Assembly (NCBI RefSeq): GCF_003207955.1
Contig: NZ_NOXG01000005.1
Coordinates: 90,408-154,407, forward strand
DNA from: Novacetimonas pomaceti
GTDB taxonomy: Bacteria > Pseudomonadota > Alphaproteobacteria > Acetobacterales > Acetobacteraceae
DNA length: 64,000 bases
Direction of reading: 5' to 3'
In this document: one piece after another, positions 17,846-25,441 of the stretch
Numbering within the stretch: the stretch's first letter is position 1
Layout: each line of letters opens with the position of its first letter
Translations under genes and position numbers: made by a program
Notes under the pieces: model-generated
Told to the model about the DNA's origin: nothing
The model's input: only the letters and a program-made list of their open reading frames with translations
The model's database searches: none

Positions 17846-18646
17846 TTATTCTCCGGCCTCAAGCTCGACCATCACCGGCACATGATCCGATGGCTTGTCC
17901 CAGTCACGGGCGGAGCGCAGGACCGACATCGCCCTGAGGTCCGGCACAAGGTCGGGCGTCACCCATACATGGTCCAGCCGCCGTCCCCGATTGGAAATGC
18001 TCCAGTTCCGGTTGCGGTACGACCACCACGTATAAAGCTTCTCCTCAGGCGGGACGAAATGCCGCATGGCATCGACAAAGCCGCTTTCCTGCCACGCAAG
18101 CAGGCGGGAGGTTTCCTCCGGCGTGTGGCTGACGATCTTCAGAAGCTGCCTATGGCTCCAGACATCCTGTTCCAGCGGCGCTATGTTCAGGTCCCCCACA
18201 ACCACGGTGCGACGCAGGTCGCGAGCTGCGAACCAGGCGCGCGCTTCATCCACGAATGCAAGCTTGTGGGCGAATTTGGGGTTTTCCACCGGGTCGGGAA
18301 TATCACCGCCCGCAGGGACATAGAAATCATGCAGGATAATGGGGTCATCCCCCGCGCCACATGCCACGGCGATATGGCGGCAGTCCCCCCGGCTGCACCA
18401 GTCCGGCATGTCCGGCAGCACCCGTATGGGCATCCGGCTGAGGATCGCGACACCGTTATAGCTTTTCATGCCGCGAAAGCATACGTGGTCAAAACCCAGT
18501 GCCCGCACGGCCTCCAGCGGGAACAGGTCATCCGTTACCTTGGTTTCCTGCAGGCAGACGATGTCGGGCTGGATTTCACCACACAGACGCTCCAGCAGGG
18601 GAAGCCGCAGGCGAAGCGAATTGATATTCCATGTCACGATACGCAT
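17846..18646 (-). CDS. xthA: Exodeoxyribonuclease III
   Basis: A 266-residue AP endonuclease / 3'-5' exonuclease of the exonuclease III family for base excision repair. Visible signatures are MRIVTWNINSLR at the start, LQETKV near residue 34, GDLNIAP near residue 150 and SDHVPVM at the C-terminus with the catalytic histidine. The length is standard. It is monocistronic and converges with the response regulator. Confidence 0.97.
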   Translation of the reverse strand: MRIVTWNINSLRLRLPLLERLCGEIQPDIVCLQETKVTDDLFPLEAVRALGFDHVCFRGMKSYNGVAILSRMPIRVLPDMPDWCSRGDCRHIAVACGAGDDPIILHDFYVPAGGDIPDPVENPKFAHKLAFVDEARAWFAARDLRRTVVVGDLNIAPLEQDVWSHRQLLKIVSHTPEETSRLLAWQESGFVDAMRHFVPPEEKLYTWWSYRNRNWSISNRGRRLDHVWVTPDLVPDLRAMSVLRSARDWDKPSDHVPVMVELEAGE

Positions 18647-18998
18647 AAGGGTGCATTACCCATCGGGCCGGCAGTGACAAGGGCAATCTTGCAACACGGA
18701 TGACAGTTCTCCCCCCGCGTGGCGACAGATCCGGACCCGGCGACAGGGGGCGGTGGGACGAAAACAGGAACGGTTTTCCAAGCCCCCTTGAAATTACATG
18801 CAAAAATCTCGAAATACCGTTTTGCCTTCCCTGAAATGAGTTTTATTCACCCTGGGACTTGACATCATTGTTTTCCAACAAGTTGTGTCACCATTTTGCC
18901 TCTTTCGCGCACAGGTGCCCACATAATCATTTCAAATCAATAGGTTATTCGTTGTGACGTTTTTTTGGGCAATCCAAGGGCAAGGGAGGAAAACCGCC
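18647..18998. other. Intergenic region between xth and the uvrC leader ORF
   Basis: About 350 bases without a supported gene, flanked by the divergent starts of xth and uvrC. It is richer in A and T than its surroundings from about 18770 to 18970. It contains a perfect sigma-70 -35 hexamer TTGACA at 18859-18864, but no good -10 hexamer at the usual distance. A short inverted repeat TTGTT/AACAA lies at 18868-18881. I see no SOS box that I would defend. Confidence 0.5.
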
Positions 18999-19070
18999 AT
19001 GCGCATGATTTTTTCTGCCTCTGCTCCACAGGCTTATCCACAGCATCGGTGGATGAACGATTTTCAATGA
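18999..19070 (+). CDS. Short upstream ORF (23 codons) overlapping the uvrC start
   Basis: ATG at 18999 opens a 23-codon frame (begins MRMIFSASAP, ends WMNDFQ) whose TGA at 19068-19070 overlaps the uvrC ATG at 19067 in a four-base ATGA. It has the strongest ribosome binding site of the neighbourhood (GGAGG at 18985-18989, 9-base spacing), whereas uvrC itself has none. This fits a leader ORF that drives uvrC by translational coupling. The peptide resembles nothing I know. The alternative is that the same Shine-Dalgarno serves an N-terminally extended UvrC in another frame, but that extension has no family resemblance. Confidence 0.5.
   Translation: MRMIFSASAPQAYPQHRWMNDFQ
19034..19042 (+). promoter_or_regulatory. 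Perfect DnaA-box sequence
   Basis: TTATCCACA at 19034-19042 matches the strongest DnaA-binding 9-mer. It is a single copy, inside the uvrC leader ORF and 25 bases before the uvrC start. No second perfect box was noticed, and no AT-rich unwinding region or dnaA/hemE context is present, so it is not an origin. A chance match is possible. Confidence 0.35.
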
Positions 19071-20962
19071 CCACTGACGGACAGACCCTCGCCCCCACCA
19101 TCGCCCCCCCGCAGGGCGTCGCCGCGATCCAGAAGGCGCTGCAGACCATGCCGATGTCGCCGGGCGTGTATCGCATGCTCGGCCGCAAGGGGGAGGTGCT
19201 GTATGTCGGCAAGGCGCTGGCGCTGAAAAAACGCGTCACGTCCTATACCCAGATCCACCGCCTGCCGGAGCGGTTGCGCCGCATGGTGTCGGAAACGGCA
19301 TTCATGGAGATCGTCACCACCCATACCGAGGCCGAAGCCCTGCTGCTGGAGGCCAACTACATCAAGCGCATGCAGCCGCGTTACAACATCCTGCTGCGTG
19401 ACGACAAAAGCTATCCATGGATCATCCTGACCGACCGGCATGATTTTCCCCAGATCGCGAAACATCGGGGCAAACCGGTCAAGGGCGCGTCCTACTGGGG
19501 GCCTTTTGCTTCCGCATGGTCGGTCAACCAGACCCTGAACCTGCTGCAAAAGGCATTCCTGCTGCGCTCCTGCACCGATTCCGTGCTGAAATCGCGGACG
19601 CGCCCGTGCCTGCTGCATCAGATCCATCGCTGCTCCGCACCGTGCGTGGACCTTATCAGCAAGGAAGATTATGCGGACCTGGTGCAGCAGGCGCGCGATT
19701 TCCTGTCCGGTCGCAACCCGCGCATGCACGAGGAACTGGTGCAGCAGATGGAAGAGGCCGCCAGCGCGCTGCAGTTCGAGCGCGCGGCCGCCATCCGCGA
19801 CCGTATCCGGGGCCTGTCGGCGATGCAGCAGGATGCCAGCGTCATCAACCCCAGCACGATGTCGGATGCCGACATCATCGCCATCTGGCAGATCGCGGGA
19901 CAGTCGTGCATTCAGGTTTTCTTCATCCGTGGTGGTCGCAACAACGGCAACCGCGCCTTTTTCCCCAGCCATGCCCGTGACGAGGACGCGGCCGACGTGC
20001 TGGCGGCGTTCATGGCGCAATTTTATGACGACAAGCCGCCGCCCGGACAGATCCTGGTCAACCACGCCATTTCGGACAATGACCTCCTGATGAGCGCGCT
20101 GGAACTCCGCCGTGGAAAACGTGTTGAGATCATCCACCCTCAACGTGGGGAAAAACGTGCGGTGCTGGAGCATGCCGAACTCAACGCGCGCGAGGCGCTC
20201 GAACGCAGGCTGGCGGAAAGCGCCGGACAGGCAAGGCTGCTTCACGGCGTGGCCGAACTGTTCGGCCTGCCCGAACCTCCGCGCCGCATAGAGACGTATG
20301 ACAACAGCCACATCATGGGCAGCAATGCCTATGGCGTCATGGTGGTGGCGGGGCCGGAAGGATTTGAAAAGCGCGCCTATCGCAAATTCGCCATCAAGGG
20401 TCCCGTGACCCCCGGCGACGATTTCGGCATGATGCGCGAGGTGCTGGAACGTCGTTTCAGCCGCGCGCTCCGCGATCGGGAGGAGGGGACACGTCCCGAT
20501 GACTGGCCCGATATCCTGCTGATTGACGGGGGCGCGGGACAGTATTCGGCCGTAAAGGCCGTGCTCGACGAACTCGGGGTGACGGACGTGACCCTTGTGG
20601 GCATCGCCAAGGGCATCGACCGCGACGCGGGACGGGAATGGTTTCATACCGGAACACGTCCCCCGTTCCAGCTGCCGCCGCGCGATCCGGTGCTGTACTA
20701 CCTTCAGCGCCTGCGTGACGAGGCCCACCGTTTCGCCATCACGACCCATCGGGCGGGACGGTCAAAGACGTTGGTCAGATCCGAACTTGATGATATCCCC
20801 GGTATCGGTCCGGCGCGAAAGCGCGCGCTGCTGAACCGTTTCGGATCGGCGCGCGGCGTGCGCCAGGCCGGGCTGGCGGAACTGGAATCCGCTCCGGGCA
20901 TCAGCCGCGACACGGCACGGACGGTCTATGGCTTTTTCCATCCCGAATGGAACGGGAATTGA
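19067..20962 (+). CDS. uvrC: Excinuclease ABC subunit C
   Basis: The 631-residue incision subunit of nucleotide excision repair; with UvrB it cuts on both sides of a DNA lesion. The GIY-YIG domain is at the N-terminus (SPGVYRMLG, then VLYVGKA, near residues 27-45). A UVR motif lies near residue 210 (LQFERAAAIRDRI), the RNase H-like endonuclease domain follows (ETYDNSH near 410, LLIDGG near 485), and tandem helix-hairpin-helix motifs end the protein (DDIPGIGPARKRALL). The frame is open upstream to a TTG at 18965, but family alignment favours the ATG at 19067. It lacks its own ribosome binding site and overlaps the leader ORF. Confidence 0.97.
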   Translation: MTTDGQTLAPTIAPPQGVAAIQKALQTMPMSPGVYRMLGRKGEVLYVGKALALKKRVTSYTQIHRLPERLRRMVSETAFMEIVTTHTEAEALLLEANYIKRMQPRYNILLRDDKSYPWIILTDRHDFPQIAKHRGKPVKGASYWGPFASAWSVNQTLNLLQKAFLLRSCTDSVLKSRTRPCLLHQIHRCSAPCVDLISKEDYADLVQQARDFLSGRNPRMHEELVQQMEEAASALQFERAAAIRDRIRGLSAMQQDASVINPSTMSDADIIAIWQIAGQSCIQVFFIRGGRNNGNRAFFPSHARDEDAADVLAAFMAQFYDDKPPPGQILVNHAISDNDLLMSALELRRGKRVEIIHPQRGEKRAVLEHAELNAREALERRLAESAGQARLLHGVAELFGLPEPPRRIETYDNSHIMGSNAYGVMVVAGPEGFEKRAYRKFAIKGPVTPGDDFGMMREVLERRFSRALRDREEGTRPDDWPDILLIDGGAGQYSAVKAVLDELGVTDVTLVGIAKGIDRDAGREWFHTGTRPPFQLPPRDPVLYYLQRLRDEAHRFAITTHRAGRSKTLVRSELDDIPGIGPARKRALLNRFGSARGVRQAGLAELESAPGISRDTARTVYGFFHPEWNGN

Positions 20963-21055
20963 CCACCATGTCATGCAGATGTGAGCAAATGACCGGGCAG
21001 ACCAGCGTTATAGGTGTTTTTGATTCATGCTTTCGTTGGATATAGCTGGTGAACC

Positions 21056-21655
21056 ATGCTTACTGATCTGCCAAATCTCCTGACTTTGTCGCGGATTGTT
21101 GCGGTTCCTGTCGTTGTCCTGCTGGTGGTCATCAACACGCCGGGCACCGACTGCGCGGCCTGCGTGATCTTTATCCTCGCCGGGATCACGGATTATCTTG
21201 ATGGCAAGCTGGCGCGCGCGTGGCATCAGAATTCCGACCTTGGCCGGATGCTCGACCCGATCGCGGACAAGCTGCTGGTGGGGGCGTGCCTGATGGTGCT
21301 GGCGGGGCTGTCGCGCCTGCCTTACTGGACGCTGTATCCCGCGATCATCATCCTGTCGCGCGAAATCCTGGTCAGCGGCCTGCGTGAATATCTTGCCACG
21401 ACCAAAGTGGGGCTGCCGGTCACGCGGCTGGCGAAATGGAAGACCGGATTCCAGATGACGGCCATCGGTTTCCTGCTGGCGGGCGACAGCACGGCCGTGC
21501 TGCTGCATGTCGCATGGCTGCCGGTCAACCTGCTGGGGGCGGCGATGCTCTGGATCGCGGCGGCGCTGACGCTGGTGACAGGGTGGGATTACCTGTCGAC
21601 CGGTATCCAGCATGTTACGCGCAATAATCAGTCAGTTAGCAACATCACCCCCTGA
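21056..21655 (+). CDS. pgsA: CDP-diacylglycerol-glycerol-3-phosphate 3-phosphatidyltransferase
   Basis: A 199-residue integral membrane enzyme making phosphatidylglycerophosphate, the first step to phosphatidylglycerol and cardiolipin. The CDP-alcohol phosphatidyltransferase signature is complete: DGKLAR, then DLGRMLDPIAD, matching DG-x2-AR-x8-G-x3-D-x3-D near residues 49-71. Several hydrophobic segments flank it. It follows uvrC by 93 bases on the same strand, a pairing widespread in Proteobacteria. Confidence 0.96.
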   Translation: MLTDLPNLLTLSRIVAVPVVVLLVVINTPGTDCAACVIFILAGITDYLDGKLARAWHQNSDLGRMLDPIADKLLVGACLMVLAGLSRLPYWTLYPAIIILSREILVSGLREYLATTKVGLPVTRLAKWKTGFQMTAIGFLLAGDSTAVLLHVAWLPVNLLGAAMLWIAAALTLVTGWDYLSTGIQHVTRNNQSVSNITP

Positions 21656-21668
21656 TCGGGCCATCACT

Positions 21669-21683
21669 GTGGCATAATGCCAC
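21669..21683. repeat. Short perfect inverted repeat after pgsA
   Basis: GTGGCA and TGCCAC pair around a TAA loop, 13 bases after the pgsA stop. It may help end the pgsA transcript, but no T-run follows. Confidence 0.35.
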
Positions 21684-21709
21684 TTGTGGTTGTGTCCATA
21701 TCCGGGCAA

Positions 21710-21751
21710 ATTCTCCCTATGGTTGTGAACCCTTCATGAACCAGGGAGAAT
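21710..21751 (+). promoter_or_regulatory. Stem-loop covering the ribosome binding site of the downstream lipoprotein gene
   Basis: ATTCTCCCT (21710-21718) and GGTT (21721-21724) can pair with AACC (21739-21742) and AGGGAGAAT (21743-21751), giving a 13-pair stem with one two-base bulge and a 14-base loop. The right arm contains the Shine-Dalgarno AGGGAGA, so the folded RNA would hide it. This could be a thermosensor-like or protein-controlled translational switch; no ligand or family is recognised. Confidence 0.5.
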
Positions 21752-21754
21752 ATG

Positions 21755-22261
21755 ATGCGTCCGACAGCCCCGTTGCTACTGCTACTGACGCTGACGGGGT
21801 GCGGCGGCTTTGGCAAGGTACTGGCTGACAACACCGAACTTCCCGGCAGCCTTCCGAACATGCCCAAAATGGAAGTGGACTCGGAAAACCTGCGCCGTTC
21901 CATGGGCCATGCCGCCGCCGAACCGCCGATCCTGCCGCAGGGACACAATATATGGCCCACCGGGATGCAGGAGATGCCGACGCTGGCGGATATCAGTTCC
22001 GGCCGGGTTCATGCCGTGTCGGGCCATTTCCCGCGCCGTTCGGCTGATGGCAGGCCGCAGCTGCCTGATGGCGGATCGCTCAGCATCGGCGACAGCGATG
22101 ACCCGTCGGGCGAACTGGCCGCGCCAGATACCGGGATTCCCGCGAAACAGGATCAGGACCACACGGTCGCCGCGAATTCCGATATCATCGTGCCCCATGC
22201 CGATGGCAGCAAAACCGTGATCGGTGCGGACGGTACGGTGGTGGAGCGGCAGCATCCCTGA
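21755..22261 (+). CDS. Small predicted lipoprotein of unknown function
   Basis: A 168-residue protein that I do not recognise. It begins with a lipoprotein signal: a short Leu-rich core followed by the lipobox LTGC at about residues 14-17, so it is probably lipid-anchored in the envelope. The rest is hydrophilic and rich in Pro, Gly, Asp and Ser, with no repeats or catalytic motifs seen; the C-terminal part has a GADGTV segment. I chose the ATG at 21755 rather than 21752 because it lies 6 bases after the GGGAG of the ribosome binding site. It lies between pgsA and moaD with no operon link to either. Confidence 0.75.
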   Translation: MRPTAPLLLLLTLTGCGGFGKVLADNTELPGSLPNMPKMEVDSENLRRSMGHAAAEPPILPQGHNIWPTGMQEMPTLADISSGRVHAVSGHFPRRSADGRPQLPDGGSLSIGDSDDPSGELAAPDTGIPAKQDQDHTVAANSDIIVPHADGSKTVIGADGTVVERQHP

Positions 22262-22309
22262 TATATCGCTATCCGATCTTGGGACCTGACGTAACAAAAG
22301 GGCGGGCGG

Positions 22310-22564
22310 ATGCCGGATATCCTCTATTTCGCATGGCTACGTGATCGCCTGGGCCGGGAGCGCGAGAGCCTGAGCCTGCCGGCGGACGTGACCCATGTGC
22401 GTGATCTGGTGCGCCTGCTGCATGACCGGGGCGGGGAATATGGCGAGATTTTCAGCCGTCCCGAACTGGTGCGGGTCGCGGTCAACCAGTCCTTCGCAAC
22501 GCTTGGGGACAGCGTGGGGCCAGATGACGAAATCGCCTTCTTTCCACCGGTAACGGGGGGATGA
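22310..22564 (+). CDS. moaD: Molybdopterin synthase small subunit
   Basis: An 84-residue ubiquitin-like protein ending in the required Gly-Gly, whose thiocarboxylate supplies sulfur to molybdopterin. The family tail is FFPPVTGG. It overlaps moaE by four bases (ATGA), as expected for the two subunits of one heterotetramer. It supports a molybdenum cofactor pathway used by dehydrogenases of acetic acid bacteria (inference). Confidence 0.95.
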   Translation: MPDILYFAWLRDRLGRERESLSLPADVTHVRDLVRLLHDRGGEYGEIFSRPELVRVAVNQSFATLGDSVGPDDEIAFFPPVTGG

Positions 22565-23034
22565 TCGCCATGTCGCGCATTTCCGTCCGCGTGCAGACCG
22601 CCCCGTTCGACCCGACGCAAGAAAGCGCCTTGCTGCTGGCGGGACAGTCCGGCATCGGCGCGGTGGCGTCCTTCACCGGACTGGTCCGTGGCGACGGGGG
22701 GCTGAAGGCGCTGGAGCTGGAACATTACCCCGGCATGACCGAATCGATGATGACGCGAATCGCCGAATCGGCAATGACCCGATTCGCGCTGTCCGGCTGC
22801 ACCGTCATCCATCGCGTCGGACGGCTGGAGGTTGGGGCGCCCATCGTGCTGGTCCTGTGCGCGTCGGCCCATCGGAACACGGCGTTCCAGGCGGTCGAGT
22901 TCGTCATGGACTGGCTCAAGAGCCGCGCGCCCTTCTGGAAAAAAGAGGAATTCATGGACGGCCGCATCCAGTGGGTGCAGCCCCGCGAACAGGATGCGCA
23001 GAACCTGATGCGATGGGGGGAGGGGGACGCCTGA
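22561..23034 (+). CDS. moaE: Molybdopterin synthase large subunit
   Basis: A 157-residue catalytic subunit of molybdopterin synthase, which converts precursor Z (cPMP) to molybdopterin with MoaD. The C-terminal signature with conserved lysines, KSRAPFWKKEEF, is present near residues 121-132, as is the HRVGRLEVG segment. The start overlaps the moaD stop. An ATG three codons in (22570) is an alternative start. Confidence 0.95.
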   Translation: MIAMSRISVRVQTAPFDPTQESALLLAGQSGIGAVASFTGLVRGDGGLKALELEHYPGMTESMMTRIAESAMTRFALSGCTVIHRVGRLEVGAPIVLVLCASAHRNTAFQAVEFVMDWLKSRAPFWKKEEFMDGRIQWVQPREQDAQNLMRWGEGDA

Positions 23035-23151
23035 CGAGCGGGCGTTTCGCGAGATGGTTTCCCCAAAACCCGACTTAAAAATATCTTTTTTACCCTTGAC
23101 GAGGATTGTCCAAGAGTCGGGAAAGCTGATCCCATCATGTAGCTGCTCCCG

Positions 23152-23198
23152 CTCATATATGTAGTGCGCGGGGCGGCGTTTTGGTCCATATATAGCGC
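23152..23198 (+). promoter_or_regulatory. Two NrdR-box-like sites upstream of nrdA
   Basis: Two 16-base sites, 23152-23167 (CTCATATATGTAGTGC) and 23183-23198 (GGTCCATATATAGCGC), each match about 10 of 16 positions of the NrdR consensus acaCwATATaTwGtgt around an ATATAT core. Their starts are 31 bases apart, three helical turns, which is the spacing known for paired NrdR boxes. They lie about 85-130 bases before the nrdA start. NrdR represses ribonucleotide reductase genes in response to (d)ATP. Confidence 0.65.
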
Positions 23199-23219
23199 CA
23201 TAACGCAATGACCGGACAG

Positions 23220-23253
23220 ACACGCCACGGGATTTTCCGATCCCGTGACGTGT
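23220..23253 (+). promoter_or_regulatory. Strong hairpin in the nrdA leader
   Basis: ACACGCCACGGGAT (23220-23233) pairs with ATCCCGTGACGTGT (23240-23253), 14 positions with one mismatch and a six-base loop. It lies just downstream of the second NrdR-like box and 27 bases before the nrdA ATG. No T-run follows, so it is more likely a leader structure or a binding site than a terminator. Confidence 0.5.
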
Positions 23254-23280
23254 CGCGGCCAGCTTATGGAGTTTAAGTGG

Positions 23281-25227
23281 ATGAGTCTGGACGGCATCTC
23301 CGGTTCTACGGTCGAACATCACAGTGACGAACAGGATGTCATCCAGGGAAAGGACGCAGCCACCATGCCAGAGATGTTTGATGATGTCGTCCATCTGCCG
23401 GACGGCTTTCCCGTCCGCGTTGACCGCAGCCGTGACGCCCTGCTGACCGCTTTTGGCAAGGCGACGCTGGATAACCGCTATCTGCTGCCGGGCGAGGGGT
23501 ATCAGGACCTGTTCGGGCGCGTGGCGTCCTATTACGGCGCGGACGAGGGACATGCGCAGCGGCTGTACGACTACATTTCGCGTCACTGGTTCATGCCGGC
23601 GACGCCCGTCCTGTCGAATGGGGGCACGACGCGCGGACTGCCGATCTCATGCTTCCTGAACGAGGCCAATGACAGCCTGCGCGGCATCGTTGACCTGTGG
23701 AATGAAAATGTCTGGCTGGCCTCCAAGGGGGGCGGGATCGGATCCTACTGGGGCAACCTGCGCTCGATCGGTGAAAATGTCGGGCGCAATGGCAAGACAT
23801 CGGGAGTCATTCCGTTCATCCGGGTGATGGACAGCCTGACCCTGGCCATCAGTCAGGGCTCCCTGCGTCGCGGGTCGGCTGCCGTCTACCTGCCGGTCTG
23901 GCATCCGGAAATCGAGGAATTCATCGAACTGCGCCGCCCCACGGGCGGCGATCCCAACCGCAAGGCGCTCAACTTGCACCATGGGGTCCTGATTTCCGAC
24001 GCGTTCATGCGCGCCGTTGCCGATGACGAGGAATGGGCCCTGCTGTCGCCAAAGGATGGCAGCCACATCCGCAAGGTTTCGGCCCGGGCGCTGTGGATCC
24101 GCATCCTGACCGCCCGCATGGAACAGGGCGAGCCCTACATCATCTATTCCGACCACGTGAACAACGCACGTCCCCAGCATCACAAGCTGGCGGGGCTGGA
24201 GGTCAAGACCTCCAACCTGTGCGCGGAAATCACCCTGCCCACCGGCATGGACCACCATGGCAAGGAGCGCACGGCCGTGTGCTGCCTGTCCTCGCTGAAC
24301 CTCGAGACATGGGACGAGTGGAAAGACAATCCACAGTTCATCGAGGACGTGATGCTGTTCCTCGACAATGTCCTGCAGGATTTCATCGACCGCGCGCCCG
24401 ACGACATGGCGCGGGCGAAATACGCCGCGGCGCGCGAACGCTCGGTCGGGCTGGGCGTCATGGGTTTCCACAGCTTCCTCCAGGCCAAGAACATCCCGTT
24501 CGAAAGCGTGATCGCCAAGGTGTGGAACAGGCGGATTTTCGAACATATCCGCAAGGAAGCCGACGCCGCGTCCCGCAATCTGGCCCAGACGCGCGGGGCC
24601 TGTCCGGATGCCGCCGAATATGGCGTCATGGAGCGGTTTTCCAACAAGATGGCCATTGCGCCCACGGCGTCCATTTCCATCATCGCGGGCAACGCGAGCC
24701 CCGGCATCGAACCGATCGCGGCCAATGTCTTCCTGCAAAAGACGCTGTCGGGATCGTTTACGGTGCGCAACCGCCACCTCGACCGGCTTCTGACGCAAAA
24801 GGGGCAGAACACTGACGAGGTCTGGTCCTCCATCACCCTGAACAAGGGCAGTGTCCAGCATCTCGATTTCCTGACACAGCATGAAAAGGACGTCTTCAAG
24901 ACCGCCTTTGAACTGGACCAGCGCTGGGTTGTCGAACATGCAGCCGACCGCGCGCCCTTCATCTGCCAGGCGCAGTCGATCAACCTGTTCCTGCCGGCCA
25001 ACGTGCACAAGCGCGACCTGCACCAGATCCACTACCTGGCATGGAAACGCGGCGTGAAATCGCTGTATTACTGTCGTTCGCTGTCGGTCCAGCGGGCCGA
25101 CGCCGTCAGTGATGGCAAGGGAAAGAACGATATCATGCAGAAGGAAAGCGATGCCGTCCTGCCACCGCTGCCGCCTGCCGCTGCAGCGTCCTCGACCGAT
25201 TACGAGGAATGCCTTGCCTGCCAGTAA
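23281..25227 (+). CDS. nrdA: Ribonucleoside-diphosphate reductase, alpha subunit (class I)
   Basis: The 648-residue catalytic subunit that reduces ribonucleotides to deoxyribonucleotides. Active-site cysteines are visible in SCFLNE, NLCAEI (with the neighbouring Asn and Glu) and CCLSSLN. The C-terminal redox pair is in ECLACQ. The phosphate-binding APTASIS segment is present. The N-terminus enters the ten-helix domain almost at once, with no room for an ATP-cone. I chose the ATG at 23281, which has GGAG at 23268-23271 with 9-base spacing; a GTG at 23245 would add 12 residues inside the leader hairpin region. nrdB follows after 214 bases. Confidence 0.97.
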   Translation: MSLDGISGSTVEHHSDEQDVIQGKDAATMPEMFDDVVHLPDGFPVRVDRSRDALLTAFGKATLDNRYLLPGEGYQDLFGRVASYYGADEGHAQRLYDYISRHWFMPATPVLSNGGTTRGLPISCFLNEANDSLRGIVDLWNENVWLASKGGGIGSYWGNLRSIGENVGRNGKTSGVIPFIRVMDSLTLAISQGSLRRGSAAVYLPVWHPEIEEFIELRRPTGGDPNRKALNLHHGVLISDAFMRAVADDEEWALLSPKDGSHIRKVSARALWIRILTARMEQGEPYIIYSDHVNNARPQHHKLAGLEVKTSNLCAEITLPTGMDHHGKERTAVCCLSSLNLETWDEWKDNPQFIEDVMLFLDNVLQDFIDRAPDDMARAKYAAARERSVGLGVMGFHSFLQAKNIPFESVIAKVWNRRIFEHIRKEADAASRNLAQTRGACPDAAEYGVMERFSNKMAIAPTASISIIAGNASPGIEPIAANVFLQKTLSGSFTVRNRHLDRLLTQKGQNTDEVWSSITLNKGSVQHLDFLTQHEKDVFKTAFELDQRWVVEHAADRAPFICQAQSINLFLPANVHKRDLHQIHYLAWKRGVKSLYYCRSLSVQRADAVSDGKGKNDIMQKESDAVLPPLPPAAAASSTDYEECLACQ

Positions 25228-25265
25228 GAGCATTCATGCCAAACAACCGTTTGATAAAAAATAAA

Positions 25266-25341
25266 AGTTCCCGGGCGCTGTCTTTTTTCAAAAAGACAGT
25301 GTTCTTCGAAGCTTTTTGAGAAAAGCTTCACCAAAACCCTG
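25266..25341. repeat. Double-hairpin intergenic element between nrdA and nrdB
   Basis: Two adjacent hairpins: CTGTCTTTTT (25278-25287) with AAAAAGACAG (25290-25299), then GAAGCTTTT (25108-like arm at 25308-25316) with AAAAGCTTC (25321-25329). From memory, this arrangement, with a GTTCTTCGAAGC joint, is a dispersed intergenic sequence in Komagataeibacter and related genomes; only one copy is seen in this window. It may also act as the nrdA terminator. Confidence 0.55.
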
Positions 25342-25441
25342 ACAGTTTGCACAATGCTTCCCGAACCGGTTTTTCAGGTTGCGTCTGGCTACTCTAATCG
25401 ATAAGCGGTGAACCTATTTGGCTTCAGATAGGGTGAGCACC

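Noticed and set aside
18647..19066. Replication origin or SOS control region near the DnaA box
   Set aside because: Only one DnaA box, no cluster, no origin-flanking genes, and no convincing LexA site could be found.
19064..20749. Minus-strand 561-codon ORF opposite uvrC
   Set aside because: Same reasoning: complete overlap with a clearly conserved gene and no recognisable protein features.
23647..25233. Minus-strand 528-codon ORF opposite nrdA
   Set aside because: Antisense shadow of nrdA with no independent support.
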